Of a DNA stretch of 33,058 nucleotides, positions 8,773 through 16,448 are shown in pieces. Position 1 is the first letter of the stretch. Each line of letters begins with the position of its first letter. Origin of the DNA: Micromonospora echinofusca. GTDB lineage: Bacteria; Actinomycetota; Actinomycetes; Mycobacteriales; Micromonosporaceae. The notes beneath the pieces are model-generated. The model made no database searches and had not been told where the DNA came from. It saw only the letters and a program-made list of their open reading frames with translations. A program made the position numbers and the translations under genes. The stretch covers positions 1 to 33,058 of the forward strand of contig NZ_WVUH01000030.1 of the NCBI RefSeq assembly GCF_017614955.1, in the 5' to 3' direction.

Positions 8773-9466
8773 AGAGACCTCGGCTGCCGCCCTCGACCCG
8801 CTGATCGGCCAGTTCTACGACTTCAAGGCCCACCACACCAGCCCCGGCGGCATCGATGTGCGCAGCTTCTGCGTCAACGGCCACGGATACATCGTCAACG
8901 AATTCCACCGCCCTCTGAACATCCGCGGCGTCAACGGACACTCGTTCCTGCACCGCCGCAGCGACTTGTCGAACCTGGCGATCCTGGCCACCGTCACCGA
9001 GGCGTTCACCCCCGACCCCAAGGCGTATGTCCGGGACACCGCCCGCGCTATCACGGCAGCCACCGGCGGCTACCCGGTCCGGCAGGTCCTCGCCGGATTC
9101 CTTCCTGATGGGGCAACCGGACAGCCGCTCGGCGTGGCCGCATCGAACCCGAAGACCCGCGCCGGTGACCTGCGCGAGGTGCTGCCACCACCGTTGGCCG
9201 AGGCGTTCGCCAGCTACATCACGGCCCTGGGCGCCGCTCTGCCGCCGGTGCTCGCCCCGGACACGGTCCTGTACGCGCCGGAGATCAAGTACTACAACTA
9301 TCGCGTCCCCGTCGACCCGGCCACGTGGCAGAGCCGCGACATCGCCGGCCTGTACGTGGTCGGCAACGCCGCCGGGTACACCGCCAGCCTCTCGGCCGCC
9401 GCCCTCAGCGGCCTGATCGCCGGCCAAGCCATCACCGACCGCGCCACCGCACTGAGCCAGCGATGA
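8773..9466 (+). pseudogene. FAD-dependent oxidoreductase, C-terminal part only
   Basis: About 230 residues remain of a flavoprotein resembling the NAD(FAD)-utilizing dehydrogenase group. The diagnostic end is GLYVVGNAAGYTASLSAAAL followed by SGLIAGQAI, the loop that closes on FAD; earlier there is GGIDVRSFCVNGHGYIVNEF. The N-terminal GxGxxG FAD-binding half is absent, replaced by the IS1380 element. An open frame continues left into the IS (to 8678) but those residues are IS sequence. The stop overlaps the start of the glycosylase gene by ATGA, so this was the first or an early gene of the downstream operon. The remaining part cannot bind FAD normally. Confidence 0.7.
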
Positions 9467-10414
9467 GCGCCACCGGCGTCGCGGCCGAGTTCGACCTGCC
9501 ATTCACCAGGCCACCGGACCTGGACGCCACCATGGACATCCAGATCCCCGCGCTGGCCTGGCAGCCTGATCCGGCAGGCGGCTACCGTCGGGTCCTGCAC
9601 CTCGACGGCCAGCCAATCGCCGTGACCGTTCGCGAGGGCGGCGGCGGCCTGCGCGTCGCCGCGAGTCGCCCACACGATGAGTTGCCCGGACTGCTGCGTC
9701 GGATGTTCCCGGTCCAGGTCGCCGACCTCGACCTCGGGACGAACCCCGTCTGGGCACGGTTGCAGGCCCGCTACGGCGGTGTGGTCGTCATGTGGACGCC
9801 GCCGTTCGAGGCTCTGGTCATCACCGTTCTGTCGCAGAACCGCACCGGTGAGATCGTGCGTCGCGTCTATCCAGCCCTCGACGCGCTTTGTGGTGGTCTG
9901 ACGCCGCAGAGCCTCGCAGCGCTCGACCGTGACGTGCTGCGCGCCGCCATCCGCTCCGCCGGCCCCGTACAAGGCGGACCGGCTGGGCGAGCTCGCCGCT
10001 CTGATCACCGTTGACGGCCGCGACCGGTTCGACGAGCGCATCATGCGCAGTCCCATCGCTGAGGCGCTGGCCTACCTGGAGGCCCTGCCCGGGGTCGCGC
10101 ACAAGACAGCCGCCTGCGTGCTGGTGTTCTCCGCCCGCACCACCACGACCATGCCGGTCGACATACACCTGTTCCGCGTCGCCGACCGGCTCGGCCTGGC
10201 CCGCCACGACGGGAAACTCACACCCCGCGTACGCGAGGCCGTGATCTCTCAACTACTCGCTCACGGCGCCGACGTGGCGCTGGCGCACTTCGTGTTCCTG
10301 CTGGTTGGCAGGACCACCTGCACCGCCGGCACACCCGCCTGCAGCGCCTGCTTCATACGCCAGGACTGCCACCACGCCAACAGCCCTCACCGGAACAAGG
10401 AGGACCAACGTTGA
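9463..10414 (+). pseudogene. Endonuclease III-like DNA glycosylase (HhH-GPD), one frameshift
   Basis: Two frames together make a 317-residue HhH-GPD protein. The first (from ATG 9463) contains WTPPFEALVITVLSQNRT, the usual helical start of the glycosylase domain. The second contains LEALPGVAHKTAACVL (helix-hairpin-helix with the catalytic Lys), MPVDIHLFRVADRLGL (catalytic Asp) and CTAGTPACSACFIRQDC, which is C-x6-C-x2-C-x5-C, the Fe-S cluster of Nth/MutY. The join is in the CCCC run at 9963-9966, where one surplus C breaks the frame. About 120 N-terminal residues precede the domain and are unfamiliar. Such enzymes remove damaged or modified bases from DNA. Both ends overlap neighbours (ATGA and TTGA), so it belongs to the operon. 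The frameshift may be real or a sequencing error. Confidence 0.8.
10397..10413 (+). promoter_or_regulatory. Ribosome site fixing a TTG start
   Basis: AAGGAGG at 10397-10403 lies seven bases before a TTG that overlaps the glycosylase stop as TTGA. This near-consensus site supports the TTG at 10411 as the start of the TGT-like gene and indicates coupled translation. Confidence 0.7.
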
Positions 10415-11265
10415 TCGGCGTAGCGGTCATCACCAGTACGCCGCACCTGGCCGGCCTGTCGACAGCCGGCAGCATCGACATGGCGCTCACCCATCTCGTA
10501 CTCACCGAACCCGCTCAGGCCGCCCACTTCGCCGCACGCGCCCAGGCCGGCGTCCGGGTCGTGCTCGACAACAGCGCCTACGAACTGGAAGAGACCACCG
10601 GCCAGGGAATGAGCGCCGCAGCCGTCCTGCGAGCCGCGCACCTGATCAATCCGACGGTCGTCATCTGCCACGATGTGCTCTACGACGGCCCCGCCACGGT
10701 CGGGGCCACCCGCCGATTCCTGGCCGAGGCCGCCGACCTGGCCGAGCCCGGCCAGTTCACCTACATGGCCGTGCCGCAGGGCACCACCCGCCGCGAGTGG
10801 CTCGACTGCCACGCCCGACTCACCGACCTGCCCGGCGTCGACATGATAGGGCTGAGCAAGCTGTCCGTACCACGGTGCTTCGCCGGCCCGGTCGCCGAGG
10901 CCCGCCTCGACTGCCTGGCCGCGCTCACCGGCGACGGCGACCCGCCTCTACCGCTGCACCTGCTCGGCGGCGACCGTTCCCTGATCTGGGAACTACGCCA
11001 GCACCATGAGCGCGGCTACGACATGTTCATCACGGGCAACGACTCGTCGTTCGCGTTCTGGTACGCCGCTCACGACCTGCCCGCCGACATCCTCACCGGC
11101 CGGGCCACGCGGTACGCCCCGGACAAACCGAACCTGCACGACCACGTCCTCGACCCGTTGCGGCTCTCCGCCGCCCACCGGCACGTGGCCCTGCTGCGCG
11201 ACGCGGCCGGACTCCCGCCTCTGCCCACCGAGACGCCGACCGAGCAGGAGGCGGCATGGCGCTGA
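10411..11265 (+). CDS. TGT/DpdA-like TIM-barrel protein
   Basis: 284 residues. The pattern follows the tRNA-guanine transglycosylase fold, in which guanine is exchanged for a deazaguanine: VVLDNSAYELEE (residues 51-61) sits where TGT has its catalytic DSGGFQ segment; VVICHDVLYDGPAT follows; then YMAVPQGTTR where TGT has VQGG; IGLSKL where it has GGLS; LHLLGGD (about 183-188) where it has the LMGVG segment; and YDMFITGNDSS (about 203-213) where TGT has DxFDCVxPTR. The C-terminal zinc site of tRNA TGT is not seen. It is shorter than TGT (about 375) and closer in size to phage DpdA-like proteins that modify DNA. It overlaps the QueD-like gene by 10 bases. The TGT superfamily relation is fairly likely; the substrate is unknown. 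Confidence 0.6.
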   Translation: MIGVAVITSTPHLAGLSTAGSIDMALTHLVLTEPAQAAHFAARAQAGVRVVLDNSAYELEETTGQGMSAAAVLRAAHLINPTVVICHDVLYDGPATVGATRRFLAEAADLAEPGQFTYMAVPQGTTRREWLDCHARLTDLPGVDMIGLSKLSVPRCFAGPVAEARLDCLAALTGDGDPPLPLHLLGGDRSLIWELRQHHERGYDMFITGNDSSFAFWYAAHDLPADILTGRATRYAPDKPNLHDHVLDPLRLSAAHRHVALLRDAAGLPPLPTETPTEQEAAWR

Positions 11266-11654
11266 CCCGCCACATCCACGTCACCACACAGGTCGAGGGT
11301 TTGCACCGGTGGCCGGACGCCAGCTCGCCCGACGGATACCTCGCTTCGCCCCACCGGCACCTGTTCGTCGCCTCTGTCGAGATCTCCGTGCACCATGGCG
11401 ACCGAGAGCTGGAGATCAACGCGGTGGCCCGCTGGGTCACCACCGTCCTCAGTTCGTTCGCGAACCCGTCCAACTGCCCCGACGGGCCACTGGATTTCGG
11501 CGCCCAGAGCTGCGAGCACCTCGCCGAACGACTCGTCGCGGCGATCACCGACCGGTACGGCACGCACCGGAGGGTGCGTTGCACGGTAGCCGAGGACGGC
11601 ATCCTCGGCGGTGGTGTGCAGTGGGACCCCGACCCGGCGGAAGCCGGGCAGTGA
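11256..11654 (+). CDS. QueD/6-pyruvoyl-tetrahydropterin synthase-like protein
   Basis: 132 residues, the usual length of the family. His17, His33 and His35 (LHRW and SPHRHLF) match the three zinc ligands; SCEHLAERL (85-93) matches the PTxENLA segment; and Glu113 (VAEDG) lies where the substrate-anchoring Glu is expected. The catalytic Cys normally four residues before the HxH pair appears to be Leu29, so the chemistry may differ from carboxytetrahydropterin synthesis. The family acts on dihydroneopterin triphosphate, the product of FolE, which lies in the same operon. The ATG at 11256 has CAGGAGG at 11245-11251 and lies inside the end of the TGT-like gene, so the two are coupled. Confidence 0.7.
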   Translation: MALTRHIHVTTQVEGLHRWPDASSPDGYLASPHRHLFVASVEISVHHGDRELEINAVARWVTTVLSSFANPSNCPDGPLDFGAQSCEHLAERLVAAITDRYGTHRRVRCTVAEDGILGGGVQWDPDPAEAGQ

Positions 11655-11659
11655 ACACC

Positions 11660-12178
11660 TCAGACCACGACAGCCTGCGCTGCGATCGGATGTCCCCGCA
11701 TCAGGATCCCGTCCCGGCGCAGGCCTTCCTCGATGTCCCGCAACGGGTACCGGGCGACACCGGCGTCGTTGAGGATCCGCATCACCGTCGGATGCGGCTG
11801 CACCTCATCAACCGGTGCCTGCAGGACCCCGTCCACGTGATGCCCGCCGGCCGCGACCCGTATCGCGGTGCCGGCACGGAACGCGAACATCACGAAGTGG
11901 TAGGAACCGTCCTCGGCGCGGATCTCGTACACCCCGGTCGGCGTCAGCTCGCCGACCTCGAAGCCAGCCTCCTCCACCGTCTCCCGGCAGGCCGCGTCCT
12001 GCGCCGACTCCCCGAACTCCACCTTGCCGCCCGGCAGCAGCAGCCAACCCGCGTAGGGACCCCGCTGCTGGCGCACGAACACCACCTCGCCCGAGTCGAC
12101 GGGTACAACCGCCAGCGCGGCGATGGTCGGCTCACAGTCACGATCACCCGTCCCAGAGCACAGGCCAACAACACTCAC
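11660..12178 (-). CDS. Nudix hydrolase, duplicated copy 1
   Basis: The Nudix box GGKVEFGESAQDAACRETVE followed by EAG fits GX5EX7REUXEEXGU with all acidic metal ligands. The family cleaves nucleoside diphosphates linked to another moiety, with Mg2+. Compared with the second copy at 29637-30152 the protein differs at about five positions over the shared 157 residues. However, one base is missing near 12131, so the first dozen residues are read in another frame from a GTG at 12178. It lies on the opposite strand inside an otherwise plus-strand operon, ending 5 bases from the QueD-like stop and diverging from the CYTH gene. A role in clearing a modified nucleotide made by the operon is possible. 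Confidence 0.75.
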   Translation of the reverse strand: MSVVGLCSGTGDRDCEPTIAALAVVPVDSGEVVFVRQQRGPYAGWLLLPGGKVEFGESAQDAACRETVEEAGFEVGELTPTGVYEIRAEDGSYHFVMFAFRAGTAIRVAAGGHHVDGVLQAPVDEVQPHPTVMRILNDAGVARYPLRDIEEGLRRDGILMRGHPIAAQAVVV

Positions 12179-12293
12179 GTCCCACCTCGACGCTATGCGA
12201 CGAGACCGCAGGAACCTGCCGCACGTTACCGCCGCGGCCCTGCGCACCCTCCCACGACACACCACGACGACCAGTGGATGGAGGTGGACACCG
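12179..12293. promoter_or_regulatory. Divergent promoter region between Nudix and CYTH genes
   Basis: These 115 bases separate the divergent starts at 12178 (minus) and 12294 (plus), so promoters for both probably lie here. GGAGGTGG at 12280-12287 is placed to serve the TTG at 12294. The same arrangement is kept in the second copy near 30153-30257, although the sequence between has diverged more than the flanking genes. Confidence 0.5.
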
Positions 12294-13519
12294 TTGACCT
12301 ACCCCGGTAACGGGCAGGCGTTGCTGCTCATCGCTGACGCCGATCTGCTCCACCGGCCACGACCCATGCGACCAAACAAACCGATCGCCCTGGTCACCGT
12401 GCCCACACCGCCGCAGCCGCAGCCGTCGCACACCGTCATCTCCAGCTTCACCGGCAGCCAACTCCTGCCGGTGCTCACCCGAACCCACGACGGGACCCGC
12501 CAGCATGCCCGGCAGATCCCGGCCGGCGCCCTGCTCGATGGTCTGCGCCTCGGCTCCGCCCTCACGGACACGTTGACGACGATCGGAGCGGATGACCCGG
12601 CCGGGTACGCGCCGCTGTTCTGCGCCATCGCCCACTCCGACGGCTGGCACACCTACAGCCGTGTCCACCTGCGGTCCGACGCCGGCTGTTTCATCCGCAC
12701 CTCACCGGCTCCTGCCGGTGACCCGACCGACCCTGTCGCCTGGCTGCCCGACGCGGTCGCCAGCCACGGCACGCACGCCGCGCAGCTCAACAGCCTCGAT
12801 GGGGCCATCACCCAGGCCCACCTGGGCAAGGAGATCGAAACCAAGTTCACGCTCCCGCGCGACACCCCGCTGTGGCCCCTCGCCGTCGACCTGCACGACC
12901 GCGTAGCGGTCGGCGCGCTACCCGAGATGGCACCCCGTTTCCGAGACCCCCTCGAAACGTGGGACTTCGCCAACGCTCTCTTCGAGGTCCACGGCCCAGG
13001 CCCGCAGCGCGGCTACGTCTCTTTCCTCTACACCCGACCCGGCATCTACCAGGTGAAACGCAAGAACTACGAAGCCGATGCCCTGATCCGTCATGAACAC
13101 GTCGACGTAGACGTCACCATCACCGAGCCCCTGGATTGCTACGTACGCGACACCCTCGGACTGCTCGCCCGACCCATGCCCGGCTTCCGCCGCATGCGCT
13201 ACGACATCAAGTTCGAGTCGTTGCGTACCGGCCACCACTACGGCATCTTCGTCGACCGCTGGCCCTACACGCCGACCCGACGGAAACACTCGTCCAGGTC
13301 GAGGTCGAGTACCTGCGCAGTCGCACCGTGCTGCCCCTGGACGAGCCCGCCGTCTTCACCGAAATCGAGCGCGCTACCGACTGGGTTGCCGGCATCCTCG
13401 CCGAACACGCTCTGCCCGCCCAGCTTGGCTACTACTCCAAGCTGTCCTTCCTCCGCGACGTCGTAGCGCGGCGTCCGCATCTCCTTCCCCCGGTCGACAA
13501 GGACACCCATGATCAATGA
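12294..13519 (+). pseudogene. CYTH (triphosphate tunnel) domain protein, one frameshift
   Basis: The joined product is about 408 residues. The first 180 residues are unfamiliar. Then KEIETKFTL supplies the ExExK signature of the CYTH/triphosphate tunnel metalloenzyme superfamily, followed by strand-like blocks IYQVKRKNYEA, MRYDIKFESL, GIFVDRW and LVQVEVEYLRSRT, the alternating charged pattern that lines the tunnel. Members hydrolyse or cyclise triphosphorylated substrates. The frame breaks at about 13268, where one missing base separates VDRWPYT from ADPTETLVQVEVEY. The TTG start has GGAGG at 12280-12284. The end overlaps folE by 11 bases. A triphosphate substrate such as the FolE product or a nucleotide would fit the context, but this is inference. 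Confidence 0.65.
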
Positions 13520-14096
13520 CCCCGGCATGACTGTCGCCCCTCTGGACCTCGAATCCGCCCGGGACGCCGCCACACAGTTCCTCAAGGCGCTCGGAATGGA
13601 CACTGACGCTCCGGCTACCGTCGATACCCCGGCCCGGATGGTCGCCGCCTACGCTGAGCTACTCAGTCCGCGCCCGTTCGTCTTCACCACTTTTCCGAAC
13701 GACTCTGCCTACGACCATCTCGTCGCCGTCCGGGCGATCCCCTTCCACAGCCTCTGCGAGCATCACATGCTGCCGTTCCGCGGCACGGCCGATGTCGCCT
13801 ACCAGCCCACCGACAAGATCGTCGGGCTGTCGAAACTGGCCCGACTCGTCGAGCACACCGCCAAACGCCCCCAAGTCCAGGAACGCTTGACCCGGCAGAT
13901 CGCCACCCACCTCACCGAACAGCTCGCACCGGCCGGCGTCGGCGTTCTTGTTCGCGCCGAGCACCTGTGCATGACCTTGCGCGGCGCCCAGACGCCCGGC
14001 ACTGAGACGATCACTACCGCACTGCTCGGTACAGTGCGATCCGAGGCGGCACTACGCAACGAGTTCCTGCACGCCACTCGCTCTGGAGATCGTTGA
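13509..14096 (+). CDS. folE: GTP cyclohydrolase I
   Basis: 195 residues. It opens the GTP ring and rearranges it to 7,8-dihydroneopterin triphosphate, the first step to folate, biopterin and queuosine-type deazaguanines. The zinc site is clear: SLCEHHMLPF (about residues 80-89) gives Cys and His, and EHLCMTLRG gives the second Cys. IVGLSKLARLVEHTAKRPQV and the following QERLT are the family signature. The start ATG 13509 has AAGGA six bases upstream and overlaps the CYTH gene; an ATG six codons later is possible. Its place at the end of an operon with QueD-like and TGT-like genes suggests a dedicated copy supplying a special pterin pathway rather than folate. Confidence 0.93.
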   Translation: MINDPGMTVAPLDLESARDAATQFLKALGMDTDAPATVDTPARMVAAYAELLSPRPFVFTTFPNDSAYDHLVAVRAIPFHSLCEHHMLPFRGTADVAYQPTDKIVGLSKLARLVEHTAKRPQVQERLTRQIATHLTEQLAPAGVGVLVRAEHLCMTLRGAQTPGTETITTALLGTVRSEAALRNEFLHATRSGDR

Positions 14097-14097
14097 G

Positions 14098-14232
14098 ATG
14101 AGCCGCGTGATCTACGTTCACCAGCGTGCACTGCGGTCACCGCCAGTTTCCGCGCCTGGCAACTCCTGCCGCTGTCTATCGGACCGTGGCGGTGCCTCAA
14201 GCTCGAAGGCCAAAACCGGCAGGGCTCGGTGA
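14098..14232 (+). CDS. Possible small ORF after folE
   Basis: A 44-codon frame begins ATG one base past the folE stop (MSRVIYVHQRALRS). The rest is Ser/Arg-rich and has no recognisable domain. The close spacing suggests it may be the surviving front of another operon gene, the rest of which has been lost, but it could be chance. Confidence 0.25.
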   Translation: MSRVIYVHQRALRSPPVSAPGNSCRCLSDRGGASSSKAKTGRAR

Positions 14233-14296
14233 AGAACGTCGTCGGTTTAGCTCCGGGATTGGAGCAACTCCTACCACAACTGCACGAAGGTGTCGG

Positions 14297-14764
14297 TTAC
14301 GGCCGGAAACCGGCACAATCAAGCCGGTACATGACCTTGGTGGTGGCAGCCAGTACTCCCAGTCGGCGGTAAAAGGCCTGGGCTTCAGTGTTGTCTCGGT
14401 CCGTTGTCCATTCGACCCGGCTGCAGCCGGAGTCGTAGGCGATGCTGCAGATCTCCCGCATGAGTTGCCGCCCAAGCCCTTGCCGTCGATGGGACCTACG
14501 GACATACAGTTCCTTTAGATACAGGGAGGCGGTAACGCCGGCCGCTGGCCACAGACGTGAATAACTGGCGAGCCCGACGACGTGGCCGTTGTCTTCGGCA
14601 AGCAGCACGCGAGCTGCAGGCATCGGCCCAAATAGCAACGCCGCCACCTGCCGCTCACGCTCTTTCAGGGGCGGAAACTCCGTAACACCGTAGAACTGGT
14701 CAAGCTCTTCGAGGAGATCGACGAGGGCAGGCACATCCCCTTGGACGGCGTGGCGCAGCTTCAC
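14297..14764 (-). CDS. GNAT-family N-acetyltransferase
   Basis: 155 residues. It transfers an acetyl group from acetyl-CoA to an amine; the acceptor is unknown. Motif A is LKELYVRRSHRRQGLGRQLM, with the R/QxxGxG/A pyrophosphate loop, and the later NTEAQAFYRRLG is the usual motif B. Its start overlaps the stop of the XRE/TPR regulator by four bases (ATGA), so they are one transcript and the regulator may control it. Confidence 0.85.
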   Translation of the reverse strand: MKLRHAVQGDVPALVDLLEELDQFYGVTEFPPLKERERQVAALLFGPMPAARVLLAEDNGHVVGLASYSRLWPAAGVTASLYLKELYVRRSHRRQGLGRQLMREICSIAYDSGCSRVEWTTDRDNTEAQAFYRRLGVLAATTKVMYRLDCAGFRP

Positions 14765-16065
14765 CTTTCCAGCTCTTCCTTTGGGTAGGCGTTGGGAAGC
14801 AAGAGGTCGTTGATGTCTCGGAGCGCGGTGGTCTTTCGTATGCCTTTGGGCGCCATGTTGATAATCTCGCGAGCACGGATGGATAGAAGCCCTGCGCGCT
14901 GGTCCGGCCCGACCTGGGTTAGCACGTTGGCGAGTTGCTGGACTGCTGCCTGCGCTTCGTGCATGTGGAGCAGACAGGCAGCCCGGTCAAGCCCGATCAT
15001 CGACCGGTCGAGGTAATCGACGCGTGGGTAGAGTTCGAGAGCTCGATCTTGGGCTGCCCATGCCGCCGTAGTATCGCCGAGGTACGTGAAGGCGTTGCCG
15101 GCGTGGAACCGCAGTTGTGCTTCGTCGTAACCGAAGGCTGAGGCGATGACCTGCTCTGGTCCCAGGCGGCTCAGCGCGGCCTCCGCGACGAGGATCGCGG
15201 CTGTGGTGTCTCGATGATTCTGAAGCGCAGCTTGGGCGCGCGCTTCTAGGGCTGCTGCGAGGACTCCTCCGACGGTCGCCGTTTCTCCGGCAAGTTGCTG
15301 CGCGTGCCGCGCCACAGCGATAGCTCCGGGGTGATCGCCGGCATAGAAGTGCCAGTACGCATCTTGGGCCCAGACCCAGGCGCTGGTGGCAGGGTCCTCG
15401 GCCTCGGCTGCGGCGGCGCGCGCCGTGCGTGCCCACTTTCGCGACGAGCGAAGGTCATTTAGCTTGAGTAGAGTCAAGCTGAGAAGGCCAGCCATCTGAG
15501 CAATAAGCCGTGTGGTGCAGCGTAGGGTCATCGCAGTGTGGCGTCTGGTAAGTAGCATCTGCAGGTCTTCGATGTCTGCAAGGAGATCGGCCAGCAAGTC
15601 ATTCGGCGGGCGCAAGCGGGCTGCCCGGCCATGTCCGACAGCAGTCTGCTCCCAGCTCGCGAGGTACCCGACGGTGACGTCGTGGCGCGCCAGATCAACC
15701 TCCAACTGTTGGCGCACCCGGTCCTGACGAGATAGCGACGCTTCTGCGGTGTCGACAGGGGGCATTGCTGGCCGAAGGCCGGCCGCAGCTTTCATTGCCG
15801 ACACACGGCGCTGCTGCCGCGCGAACGCCACAATGCGGTCGTATTCCTGCGCGAGGACACCACTGGTCTGCAGGACCGCATCGCAGCGCTCCCAGAAAGC
15901 GCGGTCGGGTTGCTGGCGGCCGGTCTCCGTGTTCGCCACGGAGCTGCGCCCGTACTGGATTAGCCGCGCGAAGACGTGCTGCGTGTGCCCGGCGACCCTG
16001 CGCAGCTCTGCGAGCTGATGGCCAAGGCTTCGCCAGGCATCCATAATCTCGTCGCTGTCGGTCAT
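14761..16065 (-). CDS. XRE-family regulator with TPR-like C-terminal domain
   Basis: 434 residues from the ATG at 16065, preceded by GGGGGGAA. Residues 10-75 form a Cro/C1-type helix-turn-helix (LGHQLAELRRVAGHTQHVFA, SSVANTETGRQ). The remaining 350 residues are paired helices rich in Ala/Leu (ALEARAQAALQNHRDTTAAI, HAGNAFTYLGDTTAAWAAQD), as in the TPR-containing actinomycete regulators that respond to small ligands or peptides. An in-frame upstream start at 16155 would add an unlikely Arg/Ser-rich stretch. An inverted repeat at 16084-16101 may be its operator. Confidence 0.82.
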   Translation of the reverse strand: MTDSDEIMDAWRSLGHQLAELRRVAGHTQHVFARLIQYGRSSVANTETGRQQPDRAFWERCDAVLQTSGVLAQEYDRIVAFARQQRRVSAMKAAAGLRPAMPPVDTAEASLSRQDRVRQQLEVDLARHDVTVGYLASWEQTAVGHGRAARLRPPNDLLADLLADIEDLQMLLTRRHTAMTLRCTTRLIAQMAGLLSLTLLKLNDLRSSRKWARTARAAAAEAEDPATSAWVWAQDAYWHFYAGDHPGAIAVARHAQQLAGETATVGGVLAAALEARAQAALQNHRDTTAAILVAEAALSRLGPEQVIASAFGYDEAQLRFHAGNAFTYLGDTTAAWAAQDRALELYPRVDYLDRSMIGLDRAACLLHMHEAQAAVQQLANVLTQVGPDQRAGLLSIRAREIINMAPKGIRKTTALRDINDLLLPNAYPKEELER

Positions 16066-16083
16066 CGCTGATTCCCCCCGGCG

Positions 16084-16101
16084 CATCGTGCCATAACGAT
16101 G
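16084..16101. promoter_or_regulatory. Candidate operator of the XRE regulator
   Basis: CATCGT at 16084-16089 and ACGATG at 16096-16101 form a perfect inverted repeat with a 6-base spacer, 19 bases upstream of the regulator start. Spacing and position suit autoregulation by a Cro/C1-type dimer. Confidence 0.45.
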
Positions 16102-16448
16102 TGTGGTGACGATAACCGCCGCTGGTGATGGCGAGACACCTGCACTTGCTGCCACCCAAGGATGTCGCAGACTTCACCCGCACTTTAGCAACGATGCGTT
16201 CCAGCAGGTCACGGCGTTGGGCTCGCGCGAGATCCAGCCTCCTTGCAGCGATCAACGGCCGGCAGTTCGCGGTGTCAAGGTTTTGTCGGAGTTGGTGTCG
16301 GAGTCCGCTGACAATGTCGTGGCCCGCCGTTGTGGGCGTGTCGGGCGGTGGGCGTCCTACGGTCCAATCCATGCCCTCCGGGCGCCTCGACTTCATCGTT
16401 GGCCAGTCGGTCGGCATCACTCGATCACACCGAGGAAAGGAACCTCAC
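16102..16448. promoter_or_regulatory. Divergent region upstream of the Nudix gene, contains a repeated block
   Basis: No gene is seen. The block at 16274-16402 recurs at 30542-30670. Inside it GTCGGAGT occurs twice, 12 bases apart. GAGGAAAGGAA just before 16449 is a strong ribosome site. An ATG at 16371 is in frame with the Nudix gene but has no ribosome site. Confidence 0.45.
16274..16402. repeat. 129-bp repeat, copy A (upstream of Nudix gene)
   Basis: Aligns without gaps to 30542-30670, with about 17 differences counted by eye. Both copies precede a Nudix sequence, intact here and decayed in the other copy. The repeat ends inside the short reading frame MPSGRLDFIVG. Confidence 0.85.

Larger units (their letters stand above)
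11656..12535. repeat. Segmental duplication, copy 1
   Basis: This 880-base stretch is closely repeated at 29637-30501. It spans the minus-strand Nudix gene, the divergent promoter region and about 80 codons of the CYTH gene. The Nudix parts are nearly identical; the promoter-side 110 bases (about 12180-12290) differ most, including a net loss in copy 2. Copy 1 lies inside the intact gene order, so it is probably the donor context. Confidence 0.9.
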
